The position numbers and the translations under genes are program-made. Source: Nitrospira sp. ST-bin4 (GTDB lineage: Bacteria > Nitrospirota > Nitrospiria > Nitrospirales > Nitrospiraceae). From it: DNA of 8,731 nt. The stretch covers positions 43,297-52,027 of the forward strand of contig MSXM01000037.1 in the NCBI GenBank assembly GCA_002083565.1, written 5' to 3'. How positions within the stretch are numbered: the first letter of the stretch is position 1; every line of letters begins with the position of its first letter. Below the pieces are notes generated by a model, which was given only the letters and a program-made list of their open reading frames with translations, was not told where the DNA came from and did no database searches. Positions 1-5,788 of this stretch are shown here, piece after piece.

Positions 1-963
1 GCTCCGGAAGAAGCGACCAAGGTAGGTGTCTATATCGGTTCGGGGATCGGCGGTCTCGGATCGATCGAACACTATCACGATGTCCTTAAAGAAAAGGGGC
101 CGGGACGAGTGTCCCCATTCTTTATTCCGATGACGATCATCAATCTGGCTTCCGGCCAGGTGGCGATTCGAATCGGAGCCAAAGGACCGAACGCCTGTGC
201 TGTGACGGCTTGCGCGACAGGCAACCATTGTATCGGAGATGCGTACCGGCTTATTCAGCGAGGCGATGCGGATGTCATGGTTGCGGGTGGCGCCGAAGCC
301 GCCGTGACACCACTCGGAGTCGCAGGATTTGCGTCAGCGAAGGCGCTATCGTTTAGAAACGACGAGCCGACCAGGGCCAGCCGTCCGTTCGATAAGGACC
401 GGGATGGGTTTGTGCTGGGCGAAGGGGCCGGCGTGGTCGTGATCGAGGAACTGGAACATGCGCGCAGGCGCGGCGCGCGGATTTACGGCGAAGTGGCCGG
501 ATACGGCATGAACAGTGATGCCTATCACATTACCGCGCCGCCCGAAGGAGGAGAGGGCGCAGTCCGCTGCATGGAGTTGGCTCTCAAGGATGCCGGCATC
601 GGCAAAGAGCAGATCGGCTATATCAACGCACACGGGACGTCCACGATGGCGGACGCGATCGAGACGCATGCCATCAAGACAGTGTTCGGCGAGCGTGCGT
701 ATGGGATTCCTGTCAGCTCGACGAAGTCCATGACAGGACATTTGCTGGGTGCGGCGGGTGGAATTGAAGCGGTGTTCAGTATTCTGGCGTTGTTTCACGG
801 GATCCTCCCGCCCACGATCAACCTTGAGACTCCTGACCCGGCGTGTGATTTGGATTATGTGCCCAACAAGGCCAGACCGGCGGCGATCAAGGCAGCCTTG
901 TCCAATTCCTTTGGATTCGGTGGCGTGAATGCCTGTTTGATCTTTAAACGCGTGGATGGTTAG
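1..963 (+). CDS. fabF: Beta-ketoacyl-ACP synthase II (KAS II), 3' part
   Basis: This enzyme condenses malonyl-ACP with acyl-ACP in the cytosolic elongation cycle of fatty acid synthesis. The reading frame is open from base 1, so the N-terminus (roughly 90 residues compared with the usual ~410) lies outside the window; 320 residues are visible. The active-site Cys sits in VTACATGN (codon 211-213). The two catalytic histidines are in NAHGTST (631-633) and in SMTGH (739-741), with the conserved Lys just before the latter (724-726). The C-terminal NSFGFGGVNA block is intact. After HGTST the sequence reads MADAIE where the E. coli enzyme has PAGDKAE, one residue shorter; this looks like family variation because the frame stays open. 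rnc follows after 12 bases, the usual end of a fab cluster, so acpP and fabG are expected upstream. The assignment to FabF rather than another KAS rests on overall resemblance and this context. Confidence 0.95.
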   Translation, partial: APEEATKVGVYIGSGIGGLGSIEHYHDVLKEKGPGRVSPFFIPMTIINLASGQVAIRIGAKGPNACAVTACATGNHCIGDAYRLIQRGDADVMVAGGAEAAVTPLGVAGFASAKALSFRNDEPTRASRPFDKDRDGFVLGEGAGVVVIEELEHARRRGARIYGEVAGYGMNSDAYHITAPPEGGEGAVRCMELALKDAGIGKEQIGYINAHGTSTMADAIETHAIKTVFGERAYGIPVSSTKSMTGHLLGAAGGIEAVFSILALFHGILPPTINLETPDPACDLDYVPNKARPAAIKAALSNSFGFGGVNACLIFKRVDG

Positions 964-975
964 TCTATTCCGACC

Positions 976-1683
976 ATGATGCCGGCGTCTTCAGCCGACT
1001 CTTCTTCCGCTCCGTTTAAGTATCGATTCAACGACTCGACTCTTCTGGACGAAGCGCTGACGCACAAGTCCTACGTGAACGAGCGTAAGGGGTCGAGCCA
1101 AAACCACAATGAGCGGCTCGAGTTTCTGGGGGATGCGGTCCTATCGCTCATCGTGAGCGACTATCTGGCGACGCGGTATCCCCAACTCAGTGAAGGCGCT
1201 CTGTCGAAACTCAAAGCCAAGCTTGTCAGTGAACCTTCACTCGCTGCAGCCGCCAGGCGGCTTGATCTCGGTGTCCGGCTGCGGCTCGGTCGGGGTGAAG
1301 AGCTGTCGAAGGGGAGAGAGAAAACATCATTGCTGGCCGATGGGCTGGAGGCGGTGATTGCCGCAGTCTATCTCGACGGAGGGCTTGAAGCCGGCCGGAT
1401 CTTTACGCTTGATGCGTTGTCGGAGGAGTTGGGGCACATCGAATCCTTACAGACGAAGCCGGGAGATGATGACTATAAGACGCGGTTTCAGGAGTGGTGT
1501 CAGAGACAATACGAGTTGTTGCCGAGGTATGTCACCGTGCGCGAAACAGGGCCGGATCATCAGAAGCTGTTTTGCGTCGAAGTGTCGGTGGGAGAGCAGG
1601 TTGTGGGGTATGGGCAGGGACACAGTAAGAAAGAAGCAGAGCAGGCAGCGGCGAAACTGGCCCTGGAGCAGTCGGACCGCTAA
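976..1683 (+). CDS. rnc: Ribonuclease III
   Basis: RNase III is a cytosolic dimeric endonuclease that cuts double-stranded RNA in rRNA precursors and structured mRNAs. The 235-residue product has the normal two-domain layout. The catalytic domain (about residues 14-150) carries the signature HNERLEFLGDAVL, with acidic residues E46, E49 and D53, then E73, and D122 and E125 in the ADGLEAVIAAVYLDGG block. These match the Mg-binding and catalytic acids known from the E. coli enzyme. A double-stranded RNA-binding domain follows (about 160-232), ending in the typical GHSKKEAEQAAAKLAL helix. Two adjacent ATG codons (976 and 979) could start it, and neither has a convincing Shine-Dalgarno. With only 12 bases after the fabF stop, translation is probably coupled to fabF and the two genes share a transcript. 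Confidence 0.97.
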   Translation: MMPASSADSSSAPFKYRFNDSTLLDEALTHKSYVNERKGSSQNHNERLEFLGDAVLSLIVSDYLATRYPQLSEGALSKLKAKLVSEPSLAAAARRLDLGVRLRLGRGEELSKGREKTSLLADGLEAVIAAVYLDGGLEAGRIFTLDALSEELGHIESLQTKPGDDDYKTRFQEWCQRQYELLPRYVTVRETGPDHQKLFCVEVSVGEQVVGYGQGHSKKEAEQAAAKLALEQSDR

Positions 1684-1746
1684 GGCGACTGGCTTGTGCG
1701 ACGGTCTGCAACGGATTTCCGATTTGTGAGAGAGGGGAGGCTGACA

Positions 1747-2352
1747 ATGTGGAAGCGAATTGGGCCGATGATGCCGGTGGCAGTATTGATCGGGAGTGCG
1801 ATCCTCTTTTTGAGCGCCGGGTTGGCTATGGCGGCGGATAAATCAACGGCGCCGAAAGCGGAAACCTCCAAAGGACCTCGGGCGATCATCAAGACGAAAT
1901 TCGGCGATATCGAAGTGAAGTTTCTTCCCGATGTGGCGCCGAAACATGTAGCGAATTTTATCAAGCTGGCGAAGGATGGTTTCTATAACGGAACAATTTT
2001 TCATCGTGTGATTCCCGGTTTCATGATCCAGGGTGGTGACCCGAATACCAAGGACTCGCTCAAGAAAGATACCTATGGACAGGGTGGTCCGGGATACTCC
2101 ATCAAAGCAGAGTTCAGCGATATGCCGCATAAACGGGGGACTGTCTCGATGGCACGGGCCAACGATCCGGACACGGCCGGCTCGCAGTTTTTTATTGTGG
2201 TTGAGGATTCCCGGTTTCTCGATAACAAATATTCCGTATTCGGTGAAGTCGTCAGGGGCATTGGCGTGACAGATAAGATCGTCAACTTGCCTCGTGATGA
2301 ACGGGACAATCCCAAAGAGCGTGTTGAGATGACCGTGACTATTTCTGAATAG
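1747..2352 (+). CDS. Secreted cyclophilin-type peptidyl-prolyl cis-trans isomerase
   Basis: It catalyses cis-trans isomerisation of X-Pro bonds and is probably a periplasmic folding helper (PpiA type). I chose the ATG at 1747 because a strong purine-rich site (GAGGGGAGG) lies just upstream and because the protein then begins with a clean signal peptide: MWKR, a hydrophobic core, and an A-M-A cleavage site after residue 29. A longer in-frame GTG start at 1696 would bury the signal. The mature 172-residue part is a single cyclophilin domain (about 45-200). It contains the FHRVIPGFMIQGGD motif with catalytic Arg87, then GSQFFI and the SVFGEV block. The typical active-site Trp found in human CypA is not seen, as in many bacterial members. 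It lies 63 bases after rnc on the same strand, so read-through from the fab-rnc transcript is possible. The symbol is left empty because ppiA and ppiB cannot be separated by eye. Confidence 0.92.
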   Translation: MWKRIGPMMPVAVLIGSAILFLSAGLAMAADKSTAPKAETSKGPRAIIKTKFGDIEVKFLPDVAPKHVANFIKLAKDGFYNGTIFHRVIPGFMIQGGDPNTKDSLKKDTYGQGGPGYSIKAEFSDMPHKRGTVSMARANDPDTAGSQFFIVVEDSRFLDNKYSVFGEVVRGIGVTDKIVNLPRDERDNPKERVEMTVTISE

Positions 2353-2411
2353 TATCGACGGGGCTTCTATGAGTAGAACACACAAGTCATTGTATTGTTT
2401 TGAGTGTATCG

Positions 2412-2428
2412 ATGGATGGCCGATCCAT
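2412..2428 (+). terminator. Weak hairpin after the cyclophilin gene, possible terminator
   Basis: ATGGAT (2412-2417) and ATCCAT (2423-2428) form a perfect 6-bp stem with a 5-base loop. Two bases later comes TCTTTT. It sits 60 bases after the cyclophilin stop, where transcription of the fabF-rnc-cyclophilin genes would need to end. The stem is short with only two G-C pairs and the T run is brief, so this is a weak candidate. Confidence 0.22.
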
Positions 2429-2456
2429 AGTCTTTTGAATAGGCTCTATTCTTGAA

Positions 2457-2500
2457 CGAGCTCCCTACTTTTGAGGGGGGCCTTTCGTAGGATTTCCTCG
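2457..2500 (+). promoter_or_regulatory. Second possible hairpin in the pilZ leader
   Basis: CGAG (2457-2460) can pair with CTCG (2497-2500), and inside it CCTAC (2464-2468) with GTAGG (2487-2491), separated by an asymmetric 3/5 internal loop. The apical loop is G-rich. It lies directly upstream of the stronger hairpin at 2508-2553, so the pilZ leader may contain two structured elements. The short paired blocks could arise by chance. Confidence 0.25.
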
Positions 2501-2507
2501 CTCTCCC

Positions 2508-2553
2508 GTAACGGGTATCCTTGGCCATCATTCCGAGCCAAGGAGGCCGTTAC
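2508..2553 (+). promoter_or_regulatory. Leader hairpin enclosing the pilZ Shine-Dalgarno
   Basis: Two nested perfect inverted repeats are visible. The outer stem pairs GTAACGG (2508-2514) with CCGTTAC (2547-2553). The inner stem pairs TCCTTGGC (2518-2525) with GCCAAGGA (2537-2544). That is 15 base pairs interrupted by one small 3/2 internal loop and closed by an 11-base loop. The Shine-Dalgarno AAGGAGG of pilZ (2540-2546) lies in the 3' arm, and the TTG start codon (2554) follows the stem immediately. No T run follows, so it is not an intrinsic terminator. The likely role, by inference, is control of ribosome access to pilZ. A protein-binding palindrome in DNA is the alternative. Confidence 0.55.
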
Positions 2554-2898
2554 TTGAGTCTTCCTTCCACACGACGCATGTACCGGAGAATATCAGCGGA
2601 GTATCCAGGCTGTTATCTGGCGTCTCACTCCGTCCGCCAAGCCGTGGTGCGTGATATTTCTTTGAACGGATTTCGAGTCGAAGGGCAATCTACTCTTCCA
2701 TGCGACACCATCGTGAAAATTCAGCTCTGGCTCCCGAATGGAGAGGGCACGGTCGATATCGATAAGGCCGTGGTGCGATGGAGGACCGAACGGGAATTCG
2801 GTGTTCAGATTGTCTCAATCGCGAACGAAGCGGACCTCCGTCTAGCCCGGCACGTGGAGCATCGGCTGCAACAGGCTGCGTTGGATCTTGCCTGTTGA
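2554..2898 (+). CDS. Small single-domain PilZ protein (probable c-di-GMP receptor)
   Basis: PilZ domains bind cyclic di-GMP and pass the signal to motility, exopolysaccharide or secretion machinery. The 114-residue product is essentially one PilZ domain. An arginine-rich RRMYRR stretch (residues 7-12) supplies the RxxxR half of the ligand site, and DISLNG (34-39) supplies the D/NxSxxG half. A downstream strand contains AVVRW and FGVQI. I chose TTG at 2554 because AAGGAGG lies 7 bases upstream and because this start keeps the full RxxxR. The in-frame ATG at 2578 would remove Arg7 and Arg8 and break the motif. Another in-frame TTG at 2521 lacks a comparable site. No diguanylate cyclase, phosphodiesterase or pilus gene is nearby, so its target cannot be read from context. 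It is converging with the Cys-rich gene, 9 bases apart. Confidence 0.85.
   Translation: MSLPSTRRMYRRISAEYPGCYLASHSVRQAVVRDISLNGFRVEGQSTLPCDTIVKIQLWLPNGEGTVDIDKAVVRWRTEREFGVQIVSIANEADLRLARHVEHRLQQAALDLAC
2869..2897. terminator. Inverted repeat at the pilZ / Cys-rich gene junction
   Basis: CAACAGGC (2869-2876) and GCCTGTTG (2890-2897) form a perfect 8-bp stem with a 13-base loop. It covers the last pilZ codons and part of the stop codon, and lies 10 bases beyond the stop of the converging gene. Because it reads the same on both strands it could stop transcripts from both sides. There is no T run on either side, so termination by itself is uncertain. Confidence 0.3.
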
Positions 2899-2907
2899 AC
2901 GGATACG

Positions 2908-3606
2908 CTAATGGTAATGTTCGCAACCGGGACCGTGGGTGTGTGCTTCCGGCTCCGGCGGCGGCATGAAGGATTGGCCGGGTAGGATGATGTGCCCCGG
3001 TTCCTGTCTTTTCACGAGATGTTCGGCAATGTGCGGATGGTAGGTCTTCACGTAGCCGACGAGCCCGCCGAGAAACCGACGGGACTGAAAGTCCTTCCCT
3101 GAAAACTCCGAGACGAATGTGATTACCCGGTCGAGTACCTCGGGGGCGCTCGACGTGTCGGTGATTTGCTCCGGGTTTTGTTTCTTGAAGGTCTCGTATT
3201 CTTTTTTGAGATGCTCCGCAAAGACCGGCATGGGCGCCGATGGCACATGCAACGGGCTGAGGGTGCGGCGAAGAGCTTGAATGGAGGCGACGACTTCGGC
3301 ATCCTGTCCGTCTCGTCGTCCCTCGAAATAGCCGAACGTCACGATCTCGATCAGGTTGAATAGGGCGACGGCCTTTTCACTGCCGAGTTCGCTCAGCTCT
3401 CGGTAGAAATCCCTCCGGATCGGCATAAATTGCTCGCCGAGCCGCTTTTGCTGATAGTCGCTGCCGCTGTCTAAATACGTACAGTCGCTGGGACAGGAGA
3501 TTCGGACCAGCCGATGTTCTCCGCAGCAGGGGCTGCAAATCAAGCCGCCCAGTGCCGGGCAAGGGCGTTTTCCTTTTCGCTGCTTGCAATAGGGGCAGGC
3601 GCTCAT
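2908..3606 (-). CDS. Cysteine-rich putative zinc-binding protein, function unknown
   Basis: I do not recognise a named family. The 232-residue protein opens with a dense Cys block: C4 and C7 (CPYC), C16, C24, C27, C28, C38 and C42, plus H31. This is enough for two structural zinc sites or one metal cluster. The middle (about 60-190) looks helical, with no signal peptide and no membrane segment, so it is probably cytosolic. The C-terminus is proline-rich and ends in HTHGPGCEHYH, a second His/Cys-rich segment. It overlaps the upstream beta-propeller gene by ATGA (start ATG 3606-3604, upstream stop TGA 3605-3603), so the two are very probably translated in a coupled way. Metal binding is inferred from the residues alone. 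The start is supported by the overlap and by the Cys motif beginning at residue 4. Confidence 0.8.
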   Translation of the reverse strand: MSACPYCKQRKGKRPCPALGGLICSPCCGEHRLVRISCPSDCTYLDSGSDYQQKRLGEQFMPIRRDFYRELSELGSEKAVALFNLIEIVTFGYFEGRRDGQDAEVVASIQALRRTLSPLHVPSAPMPVFAEHLKKEYETFKKQNPEQITDTSSAPEVLDRVITFVSEFSGKDFQSRRFLGGLVGYVKTYHPHIAEHLVKRQEPGHIILPGQSFMPPPEPEAHTHGPGCEHYH

Positions 3607-4616
3607 TTCTTGGCCGGTCCTTCCGTCGCTGCTTTCGGCGGAGGTGGAATAAATCCGTAATCCGCCAACGTTCGTTTTTCCACCTTAGGTTTGCCGTCGG
3701 AGGGAGTTTCCAATCCATTCATCTCGGCCGCATGGGCATAGTGATAGGGGACGAGGATCAGATTGTTTGCGCGGTCAATGCTGATATCGGCCGGGGCGAG
3801 CAGATACTCGGCGATCACGTGGAAGCGATGATCTCTGGTCATCCGCCAGATTTTTCCTTTTGTGAAGTCCGATAGGTACATATTGCCCCAGCGATCGAAA
3901 TCGACTCCGCTTAAGTTTTGGAATCGTCCTGTGAAGAATCCATTCGACTCCAATTCGGTGAATTCCCCTTCCGGTGAAATATCCAGAATCTTGCCTTTGT
4001 CCCAACTTACGGCGATGAGATGGCCTGTTTTAGGGTGGACGGCGATTCCGGACGGTCCAGCCAGCCGGTCATCGTGGATCAGAAGATCCACGCGATGATC
4101 AGCTGCGGGATCGATACGGTAAATAGAGTTCGCGACTTGGTCAGATGCGTATAGTAGGCCGGTCGGTCCGGCTGTCACATCTCGTAAGGACACACTCTTT
4201 TGAGAAGATGCCGCGGGAAACGAGACGGCCACGAGCAGTTTACCGGTCGTCTTATCGAATCCTTTAAGTTGGTCGAGGTCTGCGACATAGAGGGTTTGTC
4301 CCATGAGGGCCAATCCCTTTGGCGCATGCAGCAGGATATTTCCAACACCGCCTTGGATGAACTTGAGGCTCGTGACTTTCCCTGTGGAGTCCAATTTTGT
4401 GATGAATCCGTTGTTGTCTCGGTCCTCCGGTTCTCCATTGATATTCGAAATGAAATAATCGCTCCCAAGTTGGTCGCCGACAAAGCTATTAGGTGATTCC
4501 AAGCCGGTGATCTGGGCGGCGCCGCCGGGTGAAGCGAAACCAAACAGCAGTATGGAGAAGAGCAAGAGGCGGCCGCACAACGAAACGAACGGCATCGACG
4601 GCAATGGTAAGGACAT
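3603..4616 (-). CDS. Secreted beta-propeller protein (NHL / SMP-30-like)
   Basis: The protein is predicted to be exported and to fold as a beta-propeller; its ligand or substrate is not evident. An N-terminal signal peptide is clear: a basic/hydrophobic run GRLLLFSILLFGFA followed by a small-residue region ending GGAAQ. Repeated blade-like units follow, each with a G-hydrophobic-A/D strand and a later Y/L-(A/S)-D element: APKGLAL...LYVADL, RDVTAGPTGLLYASDQ, GPSGIAVHP, LSGVDFDRWGNMYLSDF and ADISIDRANNLILVP. The C-terminus has a PPPP tail. I chose ATG 4616 (337 residues) because a promoter candidate overlaps the upstream possible starts at 4658 (TTG) and 4649 (ATG). ATG 4595 is also possible and would give a shorter signal peptide. 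No start has a clear Shine-Dalgarno. Relatives include NHL proteins and SMP-30/gluconolactonases; I cannot identify catalytic metal ligands. Confidence 0.78.
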   Translation of the reverse strand: MSLPLPSMPFVSLCGRLLLFSILLFGFASPGGAAQITGLESPNSFVGDQLGSDYFISNINGEPEDRDNNGFITKLDSTGKVTSLKFIQGGVGNILLHAPKGLALMGQTLYVADLDQLKGFDKTTGKLLVAVSFPAASSQKSVSLRDVTAGPTGLLYASDQVANSIYRIDPAADHRVDLLIHDDRLAGPSGIAVHPKTGHLIAVSWDKGKILDISPEGEFTELESNGFFTGRFQNLSGVDFDRWGNMYLSDFTKGKIWRMTRDHRFHVIAEYLLAPADISIDRANNLILVPYHYAHAAEMNGLETPSDGKPKVEKRTLADYGFIPPPPKAATEGPAKK

Positions 4617-4647
4617 CAATATAGGCGGCTTTGCATGATGGTAAGCC

Positions 4648-4677
4648 ATCGTAGCCAACGGATCGAGATGCTGTCAA
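4648..4677 (-). promoter_or_regulatory. Sigma70-like promoter for the beta-propeller/Cys-rich unit
   Basis: On the minus strand a perfect TTGACA (4677-4672) is followed after 18 bases by TACGAT (4653-4648), which keeps the important TA...T positions of a -10 box. Transcription would begin near 4641, about 25 bases before the ATG at 4616. That supports this start over the longer alternatives. Confidence 0.5.
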
Positions 4678-4702
4678 GGAACGGGTACGTGAAGTGCGGC
4701 AA

Positions 4703-4727
4703 GGGGTACGGAGTGAGGGGTTAGGGG
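4703..4727 (+). repeat. G-rich intergenic tract with repeated GAGGGGT/TAGGGGT units
   Basis: Three GGGG runs lie at 4703-4706, 4717-4720 and 4724-4727, with a GG at 4710-4711. The last two are tandem AGGGGT-like units. A complementary CCCC run follows at 4747-4750, so a small hairpin is possible. A two-layer quadruplex could form, but with only three four-G runs this is speculative. The tract lies in the gene-free stretch between the divergent promoters. Confidence 0.35.
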
Positions 4728-4766
4728 TGAGCAGAAACGCTTGTGTCCCCTTACCGATCCACAGCG

Positions 4767-4796
4767 TTGACTTGGGTAAAATTGCCCTGCTAAGGT
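4767..4796 (+). promoter_or_regulatory. Possible promoter for the folD operon
   Basis: TTGACT (4767-4772, five of six consensus bases) is followed after 18 bases by TAAGGT (4791-4796), a poor -10 box. It faces folD, the first gene on this strand after a gap. A start near 4803 would give a leader of about 110 bases containing the hexamer arrays. The weak -10 keeps confidence low. Confidence 0.3.
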
Positions 4797-4812
4797 GCCG
4801 TAATTTTCAGCC

Positions 4813-4892
4813 AGGATTGGGTTTAGGCTCAGGCTGAGCGTATGTCTCGGCCGGTGGTGTTTTCAGCCTCAACCTTGACCTCAATCTAAACT
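4813..4892. repeat. Two opposed arrays of degenerate hexamers forming a long imperfect hairpin
   Basis: Four in-phase hexamers GGATTG, GGTTTA, GGCTCA, GGCTGA (4814-4837) are followed, after a 25-base spacer, by five in-phase hexamers TCAGCC, TCAACC, TTGACC, TCAATC, TAAACT (4863-4892). The second array matches the reverse complement of the first type of unit. The arms pair over about 25 positions. AGGCTGA (4831-4837) with TCAGCCT (4863-4869) is perfect at the loop end, and mismatches and G-T pairs increase outward. It lies in the folD leader, ending 18 bases before the start codon. Similar GGTTGA-like intergenic repeats are, as I recall, common in Nitrospira genomes; their role is unknown to me. 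Confidence 0.55.
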
Positions 4893-4910
4893 AAAGATCG
4901 GGAGGAAATT

Positions 4911-5777
4911 GTGGCGGCGAAATTGATCGATGGAAAAGCGTTGGCGCAGCAAGTCAGGGATCGTTTGGCCATTGACTCAGCGGCAGTTTTAGCCAAGACA
5001 GGGGTCAAGCCCGGTTTGGCGACGATCCTGGTCGGGGATGATCCTGCGTCGCATGTGTATGTGAAGAACAAACAAAAGGCCTGTGAGTTGGCCGGTATCT
5101 ATGTGGATGATCACAAGCTGCCGGCTTCGACCACGCAGGCGGAGCTATTGGCATTGATTGAAAAGAAGAATGCAGATCCGAAGATTCACGGTATTCTTGT
5201 CCAGCTTCCATTGCCGAAGCAGATTGACAGTCGAGTAGTGCTCGAGGCCGTGTCTCCGAACAAGGATGCCGACGGGTTTCATCCCTATAACTTCGGCCGG
5301 TTGGTCGAAGGGCATCCTGTGTTCGAGGCCTGCACCCCAAAGGGTGTCATGAAGATGATCGAATCGACGGGCGTGGCGATCGAAGGCAAGCGCGCCGTCG
5401 TGTTGGGGCGCAGTAATATTGTGGGCAAGCCGTTGGCCCTCATGCTTTTGCAGCGCAACGCAACCGTCACGATTTGCCATTCGAAGACGAAAGATCTTCC
5501 GGCAGTCTGCCGCGAAGCCGAGTTGCTGCTGGTGGCGATCGGGAAGGCCAAATTTGTGACGGCCGACATGGTGCGGGAGGGCGCGGTCGTGATCGACGTG
5601 GGAACGAACAAGTTGCCGGACGGCAAACTATGCGGCGATGTCGATTTTGAGCCGGTCAGCCAGAAGGCCGGATGGATCAGTCCTGTACCGGGAGGAGTGG
5701 GCCCCATGACCATCGCCATGTTGCTGGACAACACGGTGGAGTCCGCGATGAGGAATGCCGGAATGAAACGAGGCTAA
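4911..5777 (+). CDS. folD: Methylene-THF dehydrogenase / methenyl-THF cyclohydrolase
   Basis: FolD interconverts 5,10-methylene-THF, methenyl-THF and 10-formyl-THF in the cytosol, supplying formyl units for purines and fMet. The 288-residue length is typical. Y50 and catalytic K54 stand in YVKNKQK, as in the E. coli enzyme. HGILVQLPLP (93-102) and DADGFHPYNFGRL (119-131) form the folate side of the cleft. GRSNIVGKP (166-174) is the dinucleotide-binding signature, and PVPGGVGPMTIAML closes the C-terminus. The GTG start at 4911 is set by GGGAGG five bases upstream and by the normal position of MAAKLIDGKALA. It leads a three-gene unit; the MTHFR gene starts 11 bases after its stop. NADP versus NAD preference cannot be read from the sequence. 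Confidence 0.97.
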   Translation: MAAKLIDGKALAQQVRDRLAIDSAAVLAKTGVKPGLATILVGDDPASHVYVKNKQKACELAGIYVDDHKLPASTTQAELLALIEKKNADPKIHGILVQLPLPKQIDSRVVLEAVSPNKDADGFHPYNFGRLVEGHPVFEACTPKGVMKMIESTGVAIEGKRAVVLGRSNIVGKPLALMLLQRNATVTICHSKTKDLPAVCREAELLLVAIGKAKFVTADMVREGAVVIDVGTNKLPDGKLCGDVDFEPVSQKAGWISPVPGGVGPMTIAMLLDNTVESAMRNAGMKRG

Positions 5778-5788
5778 AGGAAAACAGC

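Noticed and set aside
1696..1746. A longer GTG start for the cyclophilin
   Set aside because: It would place 17 extra residues in front of a textbook signal peptide. The ATG at 1747 has a strong purine-rich site upstream.
2353..2553. A c-di-GMP riboswitch before pilZ
   Set aside because: No conserved GEMM-type core that I can recall is visible; only simple nested stems are seen, so the element is reported as a hairpin without a ligand.
4617..4658. Upstream TTG 4658 and ATG 4649 starts for the beta-propeller protein
   Set aside because: They overlap a TTGACA-N18-TACGAT promoter candidate and lack a ribosome site. The signal peptide works from 4616 or 4595.
4660..4910. A hidden small RNA or small protein gene in the gene-free stretch before folD
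   Set aside because: I see two promoter candidates and repeats but no open frame with a ribosome site other than folD, and no recognisable RNA fold beyond the hexamer hairpin.
5672..5788. A 39-residue N-terminal extension of the MTHFR protein overlapping folD
   Set aside because: The extension runs through the folD 3' end in another frame and has no family resemblance. The ATG at 5789 has a proper ribosome site and gives the usual length.
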